DNA from: Valencia hispanica
Taxonomy: Eukaryota; Chordata; Actinopteri; Cyprinodontiformes; Valenciidae
Direction: 5' to 3'
Length of the DNA stretch: 64,000 nt
Assembly (NCBI GenBank): GCA_963556495.2
Contig: OY747703.1
Coordinates: forward strand, 59,218,296-59,282,295
The position numbers and the translations under genes were made by a program. The notes below the pieces were generated by a model. The model searched no databases, was not told where the DNA came from, and saw only the letters and a list, made by a program, of their open reading frames with translations. Below, piece after piece: positions 37,701 to 48,629 of this stretch; position 1 is the first letter of the stretch; each line of letters opens with the position of its first letter.

Positions 37701-40700
37701 CGCAATCTGCTGGGATTCCTTAAATAGGAAACTTTTTAACTGATTGGAATGTTTGTATAAATGTATTGAAATGACTTCTTGTTAAGAGCCTTGAGATGAA
37801 ATCTGTTGTGAATTGGCGCTATATATGGCTGGTTAATCTCAAGGTAGCTAATACTATCTGCTGCCAATAATTGCATTACTATTAACATTTCTATTTGTCA
37901 GATGCAAAAGTTACAACATGAAAAACACAAATGTGACAAACTAAAAAGTCTTGATAGAGAAGACAACTAATCTGTTTATAATTAGAATCAATAGAGATCA
38001 AATTAAGTCAAACTTTATTTATAAAGCACTTTTCAAACAAAATAGCATCTCAAAGTGTTTTACAGATTAAAATGACACCCCCACCCCCCCAGAACAAAAA
38101 CATGATGACAGTTACAACCCCCACCCACCCCATCCTCCATGCACACACACACTTAAAAGCAACAGTAAACAAGGACATTGGGCTGAGAACAGATGAGCCA
38201 GGTAAGGAAACGCCATCAGGGGAGCCAACTGAATCGGCCGCAGCAGATCGACAGCAACAGCCAAGGCACCGGCCCAGGGCGCCCAGTGGAGGGAAGGCTG
38301 AGACCCCCACCTCCACCCAAGCACTACGTGGGGAGCACCAAGGCAGCCACAGCCGAACCACCGCACCCGAGGCAGAGGGCTCCCACAGAGGAAACACTGG
38401 AAGGAAATAACAGGTTAAAATATTTAAATAAAGATTAGATAAATATGAGAGTAAATAGTAAAACACAGATAAAATTTAGAATTATGTAGTGTAATACATT
38501 GATAAAATTTAATCAAGTAAGACATGCAGAGCAATTAAGCAGATATTATTAAATAATTAATAAATTAAAAGATCAAGGTGAACCCTTGCACATGGCCTTC
38601 CCTCACCACCCTCGATAACACTGTAAATGGTAAATGGCCTGTACTTGTATAGCACTTTATTTAGTCCTTGAGGACCCCAAAGTGCTGCACACTACATTCA
38701 GTCAGTCACCCATTCACGCACACAATCACCCACTGGTGATGGCAAGCTACATTGTAGCCACAGCTGCCCTGGGGCACACTGACAGAAGCGAGGCTGCCGA
38801 ACACTGGCACCACTGGGCCCTCTGACCACCACCTGTAGGCAGAAGAGTGAAGTGTTTTGCCCAAGGACACAACGACTGAGACAGAAGGAGTGGGGGCTTG
38901 AACGAGCAACCCTGCGGTTACAAGACGAACTCCTCACTCCTGAGCCACAGTCGCCCCTGTGTCTACTGTGGATCACCTCCGGTTCCTAGGAACCACTGCC
39001 TCTCTGGACCTGAGCTGGTCCTCACACATAGACACTGTTCAGAAGAAGCTCCAACAGAGCCTGGAGTTCCTGTTGCAGCTCAAGAAGTTCAACGTTCTCT
39101 AGGATCTACTGGCCATCTTAAACACTGTCACAATTCAGTCTGTCCTGTTTGTCCATCACTCCCTCTGTAAGACTATATGCTGATGTCAAGTAGTATTTAC
39201 CTAAGGAGGAACAACATCCTGTTCTTAATTAAACATTTCAAAAACAGCTCATTTTTCCTGGGATGTTGTCTTGCAATCAGAAAGTTGTAAGTTCGATTCC
39301 AGCTTCCTCCTGTCACATGTTTATCCTTTACATAATCCATGGACTCTTCTGATTCCAAAAGTTTGTCTTCAACCAAGTCAGGAGATGCTGCTACCCCCTT
39401 TGCCTCCCCCTCCCTCTTGTCTGTCTCCAAAAGTCAGGTGAAGAGGCAGCTGGAGAAACTGAACCAGAACAAGGCTGCAGGTCCAGATGGTGTCAGCCCC
39501 AGAGTCCTGAAGGCCTGTGCAGAGCAGCTTTGTGGGATTCTGCAGCACCTCTTCAACCTTAGCCTAACTCTGGAGAAGGTTCCAGTGTTGTGGAAGACAT
39601 CCTGCCTTGTTCCAGTACCAAAGAGAACTCACCCATCAGTTATCAATGACTATAGACCTGTTGCCCTGACATCCCACATCATGAAGGTCCTGGAGAGACT
39701 CCTGTTGGCCCCCCTGAATAAGCAAACAAGAACGTATCAGGACCCATCAGCCATCATCCACCTGCTTCAACCAACCCACTGTCATCTGGACAAAGCAGGC
39801 AGCACAGTGAGGATCATGTTCTTTGAGTTGTCCAGTGCATTTAACACAATTCAGCCTGATTTGCTTTGTCAGAAACTCCTGAAGACACAGGTGGAGCCCT
39901 CAACAATCGCCTGGATCAATGACTACCTGACCAACAGACCACAGTTTGTGAGACTGAAGGATTGTGGGTAAAACCAGGTGGTCAGCAGCACAGGAGCACC
40001 ACAGGGGACCGTACTCTCACCATTCCTTTTCACTCTGTACACCTCAGACTTCCAGTACAAATCAGAGACCTGTCATCTGCAGAAATACTCAGATGTATCA
40101 GAGATGGACAAGAAGCTGAATCCAGAGAGCTGGTGGACCGCTTTGTGACATGGTGTGGAAACAATCGTCTCACCTTGAATGTGAACAAAACAAAGGAGAT
40201 AATTGTAGATTTCAGAAGAAACAGGGATAAGTCAAACACTGTTTCCCTCATGGGAGAAGAAGTGGAGGTGGTTGAGGAGTATAAATACCTCGGAGTTCAC
40301 CTTGACAACAGACTGGACTGGAGACTGAACAGTGAAACCGTCTACAAGAAGGGACAGAGCAGACTGGACTTCTGGAGGAAGCTTAGGTCCTTCAAGGTTT
40401 GCAGCAAGATGCTGCAGATCTTCTACAAGTCTGTTATGGAGAGTGTAATCTCTTCAGCCGTCATCTGTTGGGGTAGCAGCATCAGAGCCAGGGACTTAAA
40501 AAGGCTCAACAACCTGATAAAGAAGGTTCTGGTTCTGTTCTGCTTCTGGTTCTGTTCTGTTCTGGGGACGACTGTGGAACATCTGGAGATGATGATGCAA
40601 AGAAGGATTCTTCATAAAATCAAAAACAATATGTAGACAACCCTGAGCATCCTCTTCATGAGACTATCCTGCAACAACAGTGTCTTCAGTCGGAGGCTTC

Positions 40701-42728
40701 TTCAGTTTTGCTGCAACAGAGACAGGTACTGTCATAGTTCTTTGGTTTTTGTGTTTAAAGTTAATTATTTTCCTTAATCTGTTTTATTATCATTTTAATT
40801 TATTCCTTGGTATTATTTTATGGCACTTCCTTGTTTTCATTGTTATTCCCTTCCTGCTCTTTAGATGTCTCATTTGTGTTTCCTTTGTTAATTTCTCTTT
40901 AGATAGTTTCCTAATTTATTTCTTCCTCCAGTTCCTTCTGTTCTCCAGTGTTTCCTTTAGTTCCCCTTAGATTCCTTCTTCTATATATTATGTTTGGTTA
41001 TTTTCTAGTTTAGGTTTGTTTTCTGTTTCTTCTCATATCTATTCCTTTCGTGTTCTCTTCTTGCCATTTTTCCCCTCTGTCCCAGTTACTAATTGATTCC
41101 ATCTGTGCTTTCCCTCTCACCTGCAACTGCCAATTAGTCCCTGGTCTTCTCTCTCACTTCCTCATTCCCTCCTCAGTATATATACAGCTCTCATTTACTC
41201 CATACTCGATGGTCTGTTGTTGTTTTGGTTCCTGTGCTCACTGTTGTTTCACTTCCCTTTTTCCCCAAGTTTGTAAGTACATGTTCCTTGTTCTTTTGTT
41301 TAATTAAATCATTTTTCTTTATTTGCTGCATTTGGGTCCTTTAATTTAGCAGACATGACCGCTACAGGAAATCCTTCCTGTCCACAGCCATCATGATCTA
41401 AAACAACTCCTTAAAGAATTCAGTATATGAGCTACAACAACATTTAATTTCCCTCTGGGATCAATAAAGTATTTCTGAATTTGAATTGAAATTGAATTTG
41501 AATGTCGATGTGCCCCTGGGCAAAGCACTTAATCCTTGCGTATTGATGTATAAATGTGTGCACGTTTGTGAGTGCGAATGGGTATAGCACATTTGTATAG
41601 CACGCCTTCAACAACAGAGCGGGTTTCGATCCGGCAACCCCCGATTAAAGGACAAAGTCTAAGGTCACAATATATCTAGATAAATCGAACGTCAACGGTT
41701 TAGAGGGCATTCCACCGGCTGCAGGTACATTTACTGTAAACAGTTCTCTAAATACTGGGAATTTTTTTCTTTTGCACATTTGAGAGTATAGAAAACACAA
41801 AACAAACAGTACAAAAAAAAACGTTCAATTTCATGTGAGTTAGAAGGCAGAGGAGTAAATATTTGTCGCCATAGAGTGTGTGTTTTAATAAATAGATGAG
41901 CTGTTAATTAGATATTACAGCCCAGAACTTAATCAAACCTGGCTAGAACTTCTTAAGAAGCAAACATTTAAAGATGGTAAAATTCTCCGATCATTTCAAC
42001 CTTTTATATGAAAATTGCAAAGTGAATATTGAGAAGAGATTGTGACCCCAAGATTAAGAATGCTAAAAAGTTTTTTTTTTTTTTTCAGAGAATAGCACTG
42101 AGCAACCATTGAAATTAGTTTTAAAGTCATGTTCGACAAGATATAATTTCAGTGTTTCCGGCCTCACATGGTTTTCATCCAGAAGTCAAAACAATAATGA
42201 ATCTGTGAAGGCAGCGGACTGTCATGTACTAAAATTATATGTCTAACAAAGCTTCACATTTATACCAAATTCTGCAGCCAATATGTCTAATAAATTTAAA
42301 CTTGAAACTGTCGCTTTTCAATATTTACACAGTTCAAAATGTAACTTGATTCACTTTTCTTTGTTTTAAATGACGTCATCTAATGTATTATGCACATATA
42401 TGTTTCTAAACTATTTAAAGTACACGTTTTATATTAGGCGACTAATGACTGTAAACTCAGTAATACTGAGATGGAACAGGAAATGAAATGCGTTTGGAAT
42501 GAAGTTTCTTGGATGACTAAATTACCTGTATATATTTTACACCTTTTTACCACTAAATATGCATCAAAAAGAGATTAATAACCGCAGAACATGTTTGTCC
42601 ATTTAAATGTCTGCAGAGTCATTCATCCAACAACAGCTTTAACAAATATTAATAAACGTGCAGCTTTGAACAGAAGCAGATTTTTACTCACCGATAGAAA
42701 ACAAACAGAACCATAAAGTGTTCCCCAT
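31667..42728 (-). CDS. Gene 3: CD2/SLAM-like Ig receptor, tail exon not found
   Basis: Reverse-strand exons: signal 42728-42692, V-like 34344-34042, C2-like 32167-31883, transmembrane 31786-31667. All join in phase 1 with GT-AG sites and an open frame. The first domain has no cysteines; the second has the four CD2/SLAM-type cysteines. The membrane span (PLITGVTIACVLIGTLVVW) is uncharged and is followed by a lysine-rich stretch (LEKKKKKTIRQTH). No exon like the gene 4 tail is found below 31667, and similarity to gene 4 fades near 31560. Read-through of the donor would add EYLGYFITHF and about 23 more residues before a stop. Intron 1 is 8.3 kb and full of mobile elements, so assignment of the signal exon to this gene is an inference from its form. 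Either a functional gene with an unrecognised tail, or a duplicate that has lost its 3' end. Confidence 0.58.
31883..32167 (-). CDS. Gene 3 exon 3: C2-like Ig domain
   Basis: Acceptor AACTTCAG, donor GTAAGC, 285 nt. Same four-cysteine pattern as the others; KEDRNSSYRC replaces KEDRKSSYRC, adding a sequon (NSS). After the fourth cysteine it reads WLSSTGSADNHRS. Confidence 0.75.
32168..34041 (-). other. V-C2 intron of gene 3
   Basis: 1874 bp against 1143 bp in gene 4, so the duplicates have gained or lost DNA here. The block 33240-33960 has open frames on both strands (for example 33563-33940) but no motif I recognise; it may be an unclassified insertion. Confidence 0.4.
34042..34344 (-). CDS. 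Gene 3 exon 2: V-like Ig domain without cysteines
   Basis: Follows TTTTTCAG; 303 nt in phase 1; begins VMMRFSAAEEVKKNLSG and ends SGVYTID...YNLTVYG before GTGAGT. No cysteines; W in LQWNRNSG. From IALVNDGK to the end it is identical in protein to gene 4; most differences fall in the 11 residues just before. Confidence 0.78.
34345..37321 (-). other. Intron 1 of gene 3, 3' portion
   Basis: AT-rich with no exon recognised. About 36420-36520 resembles the end of a LINE reading (MQEWNHLPETLRE) but is too short to call. Ten G at about 35421 and other simple runs occur. Confidence 0.35.
37322..37826 (+). repeat. Common teleost interspersed repeat
   Basis: Carries GGTTTCTTCCTGTTAAAGGG, TCTCCACCGTCGCTACATGC and the end TTGTGAATTGGCGCTATATA, a block repeated across fish genomes (family name not certain). 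Reverse partial copies occur at 22805, 59706, 62380 and 62640. Confidence 0.65.
37996..38410. repeat. Probable repeat tail and C-rich block
   Basis: CAAACTTTATTTATAAAGCACTTTTC resembles a common repeat tail in fish; the following C/A-rich stretch (38080-38400) has open frames without motifs. Confidence 0.35.
38622..38957 (+). repeat. Interspersed teleost repeat (GAGCCACAGTCGCC family)
   Basis: Starts GTAAATGGTAAATGGCCTGTA and ends CCTGAGCCACAGTCGCCCC, with TTGCCCAAGGACACAACGAC inside. Related to 5278-5482. Confidence 0.6.
39339..40636 (+). pseudogene. Broken reverse transcriptase ORF of the L2-like LINE
   Basis: Two long open segments (39339-39971 and 39962-40636) interrupted by a stop and a frameshift. 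Both acidic sites of the polymerase centre are damaged, so no activity is expected. The C-terminal block (EYKYLGVHLDNRLDW, WGSSIRARDLKRLNNLIKK) is well kept. Confidence 0.8.
40730..41360 (+). repeat. LTR-like repeat, copy A, inside the L2 element
   Basis: 631 bp beginning TGTCATAGTTCT and ending ACATGACC, interrupting LINE sequence (CAACAGAGACAGG before, GCTACAGGAAATCC after). Contains a TATA-like TATATATA at 41177 and an AT-rich possible poly(A) signal near 41300. GGTAC and GCTAC flank it, an imperfect 5-bp duplication. No internal genes, so a solo LTR is the best guess. Confidence 0.5.
41600..42691 (-). other. Intron 1 of gene 3, 5' portion
   Basis: AT-rich, nothing recognised beyond poly-T/A runs. 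Confidence 0.4.
42692..42728 (-). CDS. Gene 3 exon 1: signal peptide
   Basis: Reads MGNTLWFCLFSI then G before GTGAGT, 37 nt, phase 1, exactly the plan of the gene 2 signal exon. An upstream ATG (16 bases earlier, other frame) would not join in frame to the V exon. No V exon lies closer than 34344, so it most likely serves gene 3. Confidence 0.6.
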
Positions 42729-45700
42729 CACAGAACCAGACCATAATGTTGCTCCTCTAGACGCTCAGACAGACAGCGAGATGATCAGTCAGCGCTCACA
42801 GCAGCTCTGAACGTCACGGACATACCTTTCAAAATAAAAGCGTCCTTTTCTACCCATCTATCAAAACAAATACAGTTTAAAGAAGCAAAAGGCTCATAAT
42901 TATATGATTCACAATTAATAATGAAACCACCACAAACATGGATATCCTGCCTCTATACCAGTACAGCTCAATAAATCATAGAAAAGTTCATTTTTCCAAG
43001 TAACTCCATTACTATGAAATACATTATATAGATTGATTACACTCAGAAAAGCAACTTATTTCTGAAGAATCCTCATATCTTTAGAAGGAATCAGTAGATA
43101 TGTTTTAAAAATATATTTTAAATGTAAAGTCTTAATAATATATTGTCTTTGCTGAATGGGTGGAATTAGGCCCCTGATGCGTGGTTTTATTTTGAAAATC
43201 GGCCTTAATTTGATTGCCGTAATGCTTGGTACTCCTGCAAAGCTGCAGCTTTCTGAAGATTGTGAAGCAAAGTCCATCCAACACTTATGGGGAGATCCAA
43301 AATGTGGCCTGAGCCTGGAGTCGGAGCTTCCAGAGCTACAACTGTCACATCCTTCATCTCCTCCTGCTAAAGAGAAAAAGGTTTGGATTGTTGCTCAAAA
43401 TCCAAAGTCATCTGCCAGATGTTTGATCAGGGACCATGAAATAAAATGTCTGCCTGCAGGTGTGTGTAACCTTGACTATATTTATAGCACTCGGAAATCA
43501 ATATTTCCTTGAACGCATCGTAGTTTTCTCGTTTGATCATTTTATTTACGGGCTTGTCCTGAACGCATCACCTGCAGCATGCGGTGATTGTGAAGATGTG
43601 GGACAGAACAAAGAACGGGAGGACAGGAGAAGGCAGGAGAAACTCCATGCTGCGGTGAAGCTGCTTTCCAATAGCAGAAGAAGAGAGGTTCCATGAACAT
43701 TTATGAAAGAGCTGCTGTTAGTGGGGAACCATAAACCAGTGCCTACGTCAGAGTGTTCCTCGAACTTTTAAACTATTCTGGTGAGTTCGCTTAGCTCAAT
43801 TAGCACTATAGTTGCGGTTCAATGCGTTGGAGAAAAAAACCCAGTCGGAATAATAGGTGAATGTTTAACGATGCTTGATTTGTGTTTTCAGAGTATTGTA
43901 ATGGGCATTTAGCACTTTTTTCCCTTCCTGGCCTGCTAATGTAGCCGTGGTCGGCTAAGTGGCTATGCGCAGTTCCCATACAGGAGCTGTAACTGCACGT
44001 GCGAGTGATGCCGAGTAAGGCCATTCAATGTGCTTACCTTCAATGTGTTACAAAATCTTGTTTATGTTTCATGCTTGAAGCTTGTAATTCACATGTCTAA
44101 AACTAGATATGCACATGTTAATTAAATAAATTGCATATCTTCATTTCATCTATTTAAAAAAAAAGGGATTTATTTAGTTCACGTATGGGTTAACTAGTTA
44201 AAATGCTATTTTATTTTTTAAACCAAACAAGGACATTAGGGAAAAGACACTTCAGAATAGTTGAAGTCTAATAGTTCTGCATGCTTGTGTGCAGACTGGT
44301 TTCTTTTTGAGGGACATATCTGTCTGTGCCACGTGAGGAACTGCCCCCATCGTGGTCCTGGACGCCATTTCATGCCTTCTGCGTGTCAGGACGTTGCTTG
44401 TGGGTGTTGCCGTTCCAGGAGGGCGGTAGGAACAAACAGAAGTCCACCTGAGAGCCACCTTATTAATTATTTTGCTACTTTTCTCCACCTGAGACTCAGG
44501 TTGTTTTTTGTTCTTGGGCCCAAGATACACAAGATAAACTGATAAATACATAAAAAAATACTGAATAAAACTGATGCCATAAGGAAACTGAAGGTTGGCA
44601 ACCAGTAAATAGGAGTGGTAACACAATTCACTTTTTTTTCCCCTCTTTCCTAATTTTTTTTGGAATATCGAAATCTTTTATGGTATATTGTTTCACATTC
44701 ATATTGATTGTTTAAATTACTTTGTGGTATATTTGAGTTATTTATTTTACTTAAAGTTATTCCTACTGAACATTCCTACATGATGCTTATATAAAACAAA
44801 TTTTCTGTTCTATAAATCTGAGTCCAGTGTGTTGTGTGGATTGGAGGGTTCATTTACTCTCACCAGAGCCTGTACTACCAATCTCCTTCCCAAATCTAGT
44901 AGATCAATAAACATGAATCTGAGTAAACCTGTGGAATTTCTGAACTGAAAGGTCCTAGGCTTAAGATTTTATTTTTTATTTTTGGATGCAAGCCCCAGAT
45001 TTAGCTTTGTAGATATTATACTCGAGATTAGCAGTACGGATCTCTTTGTAAGATAGAGGGACACACATCCAGGTTACATGTGCATACTGCTTTGGTCAGT
45101 TTGGCCATATTTAACAAGCAAATTATCCTAAATAAACTTGTGCATTTAAATCCTCTTTCCATGCAAACTACTTTCTGGTGATAAAATGTACATTTTATAC
45201 AACCTCCAAATATTCAAGAGTTCTGCTTCTGGTGTTTTCATGTAAACCTAGGGGGGTGGGTGCATTTTTAGAGAAAACAACTTTGTCTTATTGTTATTTT
45301 CACATTTAGTAAATAAACAAAGATAGATTGTATATAAATAAATAAAAAGAGATGTCAGAAAACCAATGAGTTTCCCAAAGAAAACATCTGAGAAGACGGA
45401 CATCTGGATTAGAGACTCAGAGATGTGTTGACTCCTAGAGAATAATGAATGTCCTTTAGTCTTTTACAGGTTAACAAAACCTGAGGTTGCTGAGGCTGTC
45501 AACTGCCAGGTTGGTGGAGGTGAATAATTTTAATTTCTTGTTGTATTTATGGTTTGATATTAAACAATCAGTAAAAATTAACTTCTTATTACTCTTTCTC
45601 TGACTGAAAAGCTGAGACATGATCTTAAAAAGCTTCATTTCTGCAGCAACTTCTAAAACACCTTAAACATCACGATTTGTTTCTGTTGCACAGAAGTGTG

Positions 45701-46383
45701 AAAAACTGATGTTTGAAGCAAAACCACAGAGTTCTTCCTGTCTCACAGAGAGGCTGGAATACACAGAAATGAAGCGTGGCTGTTAGTACACTATGGCCAC
45801 CTCAACCAAGGTGTGATCTGCATCGTGCGAATTAGTATGGAGGCGTCAGACCAGCACAGTCTCTTTACCTGTGGTTTAGTTTATGCAGAATCGGCCACAT
45901 CCTCCAGCCATGTGCTTTGCACCTTTTATCTCAGCTATATTCACCACAGGAAACTTCCCACTCAGTGGAACATTTATTAAACACTGATCATCACCACAAA
46001 GGCCAGACACTGTGAACTAATCAGAACATAGAGTAATAGATGTGTTTTTATGTTTTAATAGACGCTTTTATCCAAAGTGACTTACAGATGAGGAAATGAT
46101 GCTGTTACTACCAAAGCCAACAATGAGCTCTTTAGAAGGACGACGTCTTGGTGGTTTCTGTCAGAGGAGACGGTGTAGAAACAGAGAGCAGGGATGGAGG
46201 GAAGTCCAGAAAGAGATTCAGTAAAAGAGGTAGAGAAGAACAAGTTAGGAGATGATCTATAAAGATAAGTTTGTTTAACATAAAACATGGTTTTGTTCTA
46301 GCATTGGTCATTCCTCTTTAAAGGAGTCATGACCTGTAATTTTCACTTTTCCATGAGAAAAATTGTATGTTATGATTGCCTAA
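42729..46383. other. Upstream of gene 3, no gene recognised
   Basis: Just above the signal exon, the minus strand has a GTGACGTTC (CRE-like) and an AT-rich CTTTTATTTTG that could belong to a promoter. An open stretch 43156-43512 (plus) contains KVWIVAQNPKSSARCLIRDH and ends at a GCAG|GTGTGT that could be a donor, but I do not recognise the family. The rest is AT-rich. Confidence 0.3.
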
Positions 46384-47114
46384 AGCCGCGTTCACACCGG
46401 TCAGCGCGTCCAGGCGTCAAATCGCTCAAACGGACAAAAGTCGACGCTTTAAAATTAAAACCCAGCTGCTTGCACACTTGTGGTCTGCGTCGGCGCGTCG
46501 GGGCATCAGCGCGTCACGTCATTACGTCAGCATGCGGGCGTGGATTTGTCTGTTGCTAGTTGTTTACAACATGGCGGATCTTGTCGAGAGAGTGGCTTGG
46601 GCTTTAATTAATGAAGCCACACAACGTTGAAAGTTAAAAGAAATATATTTAACTGCTTACCTGGCACTCCAATATCCTCCGATATCTTCCTCCAAATCAG
46701 ATCCGATCTCTTCCTGTCTTTGTAAAAAGACGAAGACGGGTCATACAGTTCACGGACATTACATACAGCGACGATCAGTTTGTCCTCCATCTTGAATAAA
46801 AAATTTGCCGATTCCCCCATGGAAGGAGTTACTACGTCAGTACAACGAGTCGCTCTGATTGGTTGACGCCGCGCGTCTGCTGCCCGAAAGTTCAATTTTC
46901 CCAACTTGAGCAGCAGACGCCCCGACACTCCGTCGGGGCGTCCGGGCATCAGCCGCGTGGACGCGCTGATGCCAGCTGCGCTGATGCCAGCTGCGCCGAC
47001 GCGCGCGACTTGCTGCTTGGCAGTTTGGCGCCCACTAGATGCGTAGATACCATAGACTTGCATGTAATCTAGCTGCCCTGCTGCCTGGACGTGCTGACCG
47101 GTGTGAACGCGCCT
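46384..47114 (-). mobile_element. Harbinger-like non-autonomous element with MADF exon, copy 1
   Basis: Terminal inverted repeats AGCCGCGTTCACACCGGTCA and AGGCGCGTTCACACCGGTCA (right end read inward), flanked by TAA on both sides (46381-46383 and 47115-47117), the TWA target of PIF/Harbinger. It carries a MADF-type exon but no transposase. Confidence 0.75.
46661..46790 (-). CDS. MADF (Myb/SANT-like) exon inside the Harbinger-like element
   Basis: Starts MEDKLIVAVCNVRELYDPSS and continues SFYKDRKRSDLIWRKISEDI before CCAG|GTAAGC. The pattern of LI.AV....LYDP...YKDR.....W..I is that of the MADF domain, a DNA-binding module often found as the partner protein of PIF/Harbinger transposases. It is open and ends at a good donor, but following exons are missing in this short copy. 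Confidence 0.6.
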
Positions 47115-47356
47115 TAACGATTATACACTGCCCAGGAAGCCGATATTTAAAAGTGAAGCGTTTTTTTACCCCTGGGTTCGTCAACCAGCCCACGTGCACG
47201 CGCACTCAAATACGTGGTTGTAATTTCTGGCCGACTTGACGTCAAGTCGGCGCAGGATATACGATATATAGACATCGCAGACCTACCTATGCTGCAGGAA
47301 GCCCGCCCCACTCCTCTCTCCCTCATATTCAGTCGAGCGCCGCCATTACTGAATTC

Positions 47357-47625
47357 TAGTGATGGGAATTCCAGCTCTTTTTGGAGAGCCAGTTCTTTTG
47401 GCTTGGCTCACCATAAAGAGCCAGCTCTTTCGGCTCCTCAGATTTTCTGTTGCTTAAAGTGTATTTATTACCAAAATTAATGCAAAACGATGTGTACCAA
47501 ATGTACCAAAACAAGCGGGGGGGGGGAATAAAAAAAAAAACGGCTCCCAATGACAAGCCGGCTCCCATCGTTCACTTCAAAGAGTTAGCTCTTAGAGCCG
47601 GTTCGTTCGCGACCGACACATCACC
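47357..47625. mobile_element. hAT-like MITE with AGAGCC/GGCTC subterminal repeats
   Basis: Starts TAGTGATGGGAATTCCAGCT and ends GAACGAACCGGCTCTAAGAG when read from the right end inward after GGTGATGTGTCGGTC. Many copies of AGAGCC or GGCTC lie near both ends, as in hAT elements. An 8-bp target duplication is not clear (GAATTC left, GATTCGAA right). A 10-base G-run and a poly-A run lie in the middle. Confidence 0.5.
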
Positions 47626-47767
47626 GATTCGAAGTACGAACTTCACCGTGAAAGATGCAGAAAGTTTCTTCACGCAATGATGGATGAAGAAGACATATTC
47701 GTGACAGCCTTTTATTTTAATCAGCCAAATCAGCTAAAACTATTTCTACCAGAAACGTAGTGCAGAC

Positions 47768-47923
47768 GTGAGTTGCTCTGTTGTTGACTGCCAGAATCAA
47801 CATGGAAATATTTTTTTTACGCCGGAATCCTTTACGAATTTGGGACAATATCAGGCGAAGTTGAAGCTCCGTTTGGAAAAAGGGGCCATTCCAACAATCA
47901 GAGACTTGCCTGCAATTGAAATG
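47768..47923 (+). pseudogene. THAP-like domain fragment
   Basis: Reads FFTPESFTNLGQYQAKLKLR then LEKGAIPTIRDLPAIEM and a GTAAGG donor. This resembles the end of THAP domains, where ...HFxPESF... is followed by basic residues and a ...GAVPTIF block. The N-terminal zinc ligands are not in the usual order (CSVVDCQNQH), so it is a fragment or a degraded copy, from a host THAP gene or a THAP-bearing transposon. Confidence 0.4.
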
Positions 47924-48629
47924 GTAAGGCTGTGTTTTTATTGCTCTGCTGTGTGTAACAAACAGCAGCTAACAGCTAATGTGGCTATTGTATGCTAGCG
48001 GGAGTAGTAGATATGGGTTAGATATGCTGAAGCGTTACCTGCAGTGTCAACCCCCTTCCTTCCTGCCACCAATCAACGCACCCCTCATTTGCATTATTAC
48101 AATGCTCGTCCACGACAGCCAAAATATCGCATCAGATCTCGCGAGACAATAATGCCTTCAGAAATAAGGGTCAGAGGAGCTCTGTGTTTGTTTTTTTCAC
48201 TTTTTTTCAACTTCTCTTTTTGAGAAGGGCCTGAAAGACTATAATAGAGCGTGGGTATCCAAGGTAATACTAGGTTATGACTCCTTTTAAAATTCAAATA
48301 ATTTTGTTAAATTCCTATATTTCAGAGAGTGTTTATTCTATAGAGCCATGCTGTTTGAGAAAACCATCGCTGAAGTTCATCCTTTATCTATTGTTGTTTA
48401 ATACCTAAGCTTTATCAGGTAGGCATTCATAAACAATAACTGTCTGAAAGCTATTTGGTCATAATTTCCTGATAATCAGGTGGTGTCCCAGCTTGGTCAT
48501 TTTGATTAAATGACTAAATTTGTTAATAATTGAGTTTGGCATTTATTACTAGTTATCCATAGCCAAACCTGTTGTTGCACAGAAATAGCATAAATATGTC
48601 CTCTGTTGTCTAAATCTGGTCCGTCTTCA
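47924..48629. other. No gene recognised
   Basis: No further THAP exon was found after the donor at 47924. Confidence 0.4.

Larger units (their letters stand above)
39321..41501 (+). mobile_element. L2/CR1-like LINE, 5'-truncated and inactive
   Basis: Reverse transcriptase blocks in order: LNQNKAAGPDGVSPRVLKAC, DYRPVALTSHIMKVLERL, FELSSAFNTI (motif A, the usual Asp changed to Glu), SSTGAPQGTVLSP, and KYSDVSEMD where the second Asp of YxDD is lost by a small deletion that also shifts frame. An in-frame TAA lies at 39969. The 3' end runs through TCAATAAAGTATTTCTGAATT to GAATT-type units. Endonuclease missing. Confidence 0.82.
39275..41600 (+). repeat. Short interspersed repeat split by an L2 insertion
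   Basis: Left part 39275-39320 (AATCAGAAAGTTGTAAGTTCG to CACATGT), right part 41502 to about 41600 (ATGTCGATGTGCCCCTGGGC). An uninterrupted copy at 63691-63850 shows the joined form CACATGTCGATGTGCCCC. ATGT is duplicated at the two edges. Confidence 0.75.

Noticed and set aside
44252..44626. 124-codon open frame on the minus strand
   Set aside because: No recognisable domain, no splice support and ordinary AT-rich surroundings.
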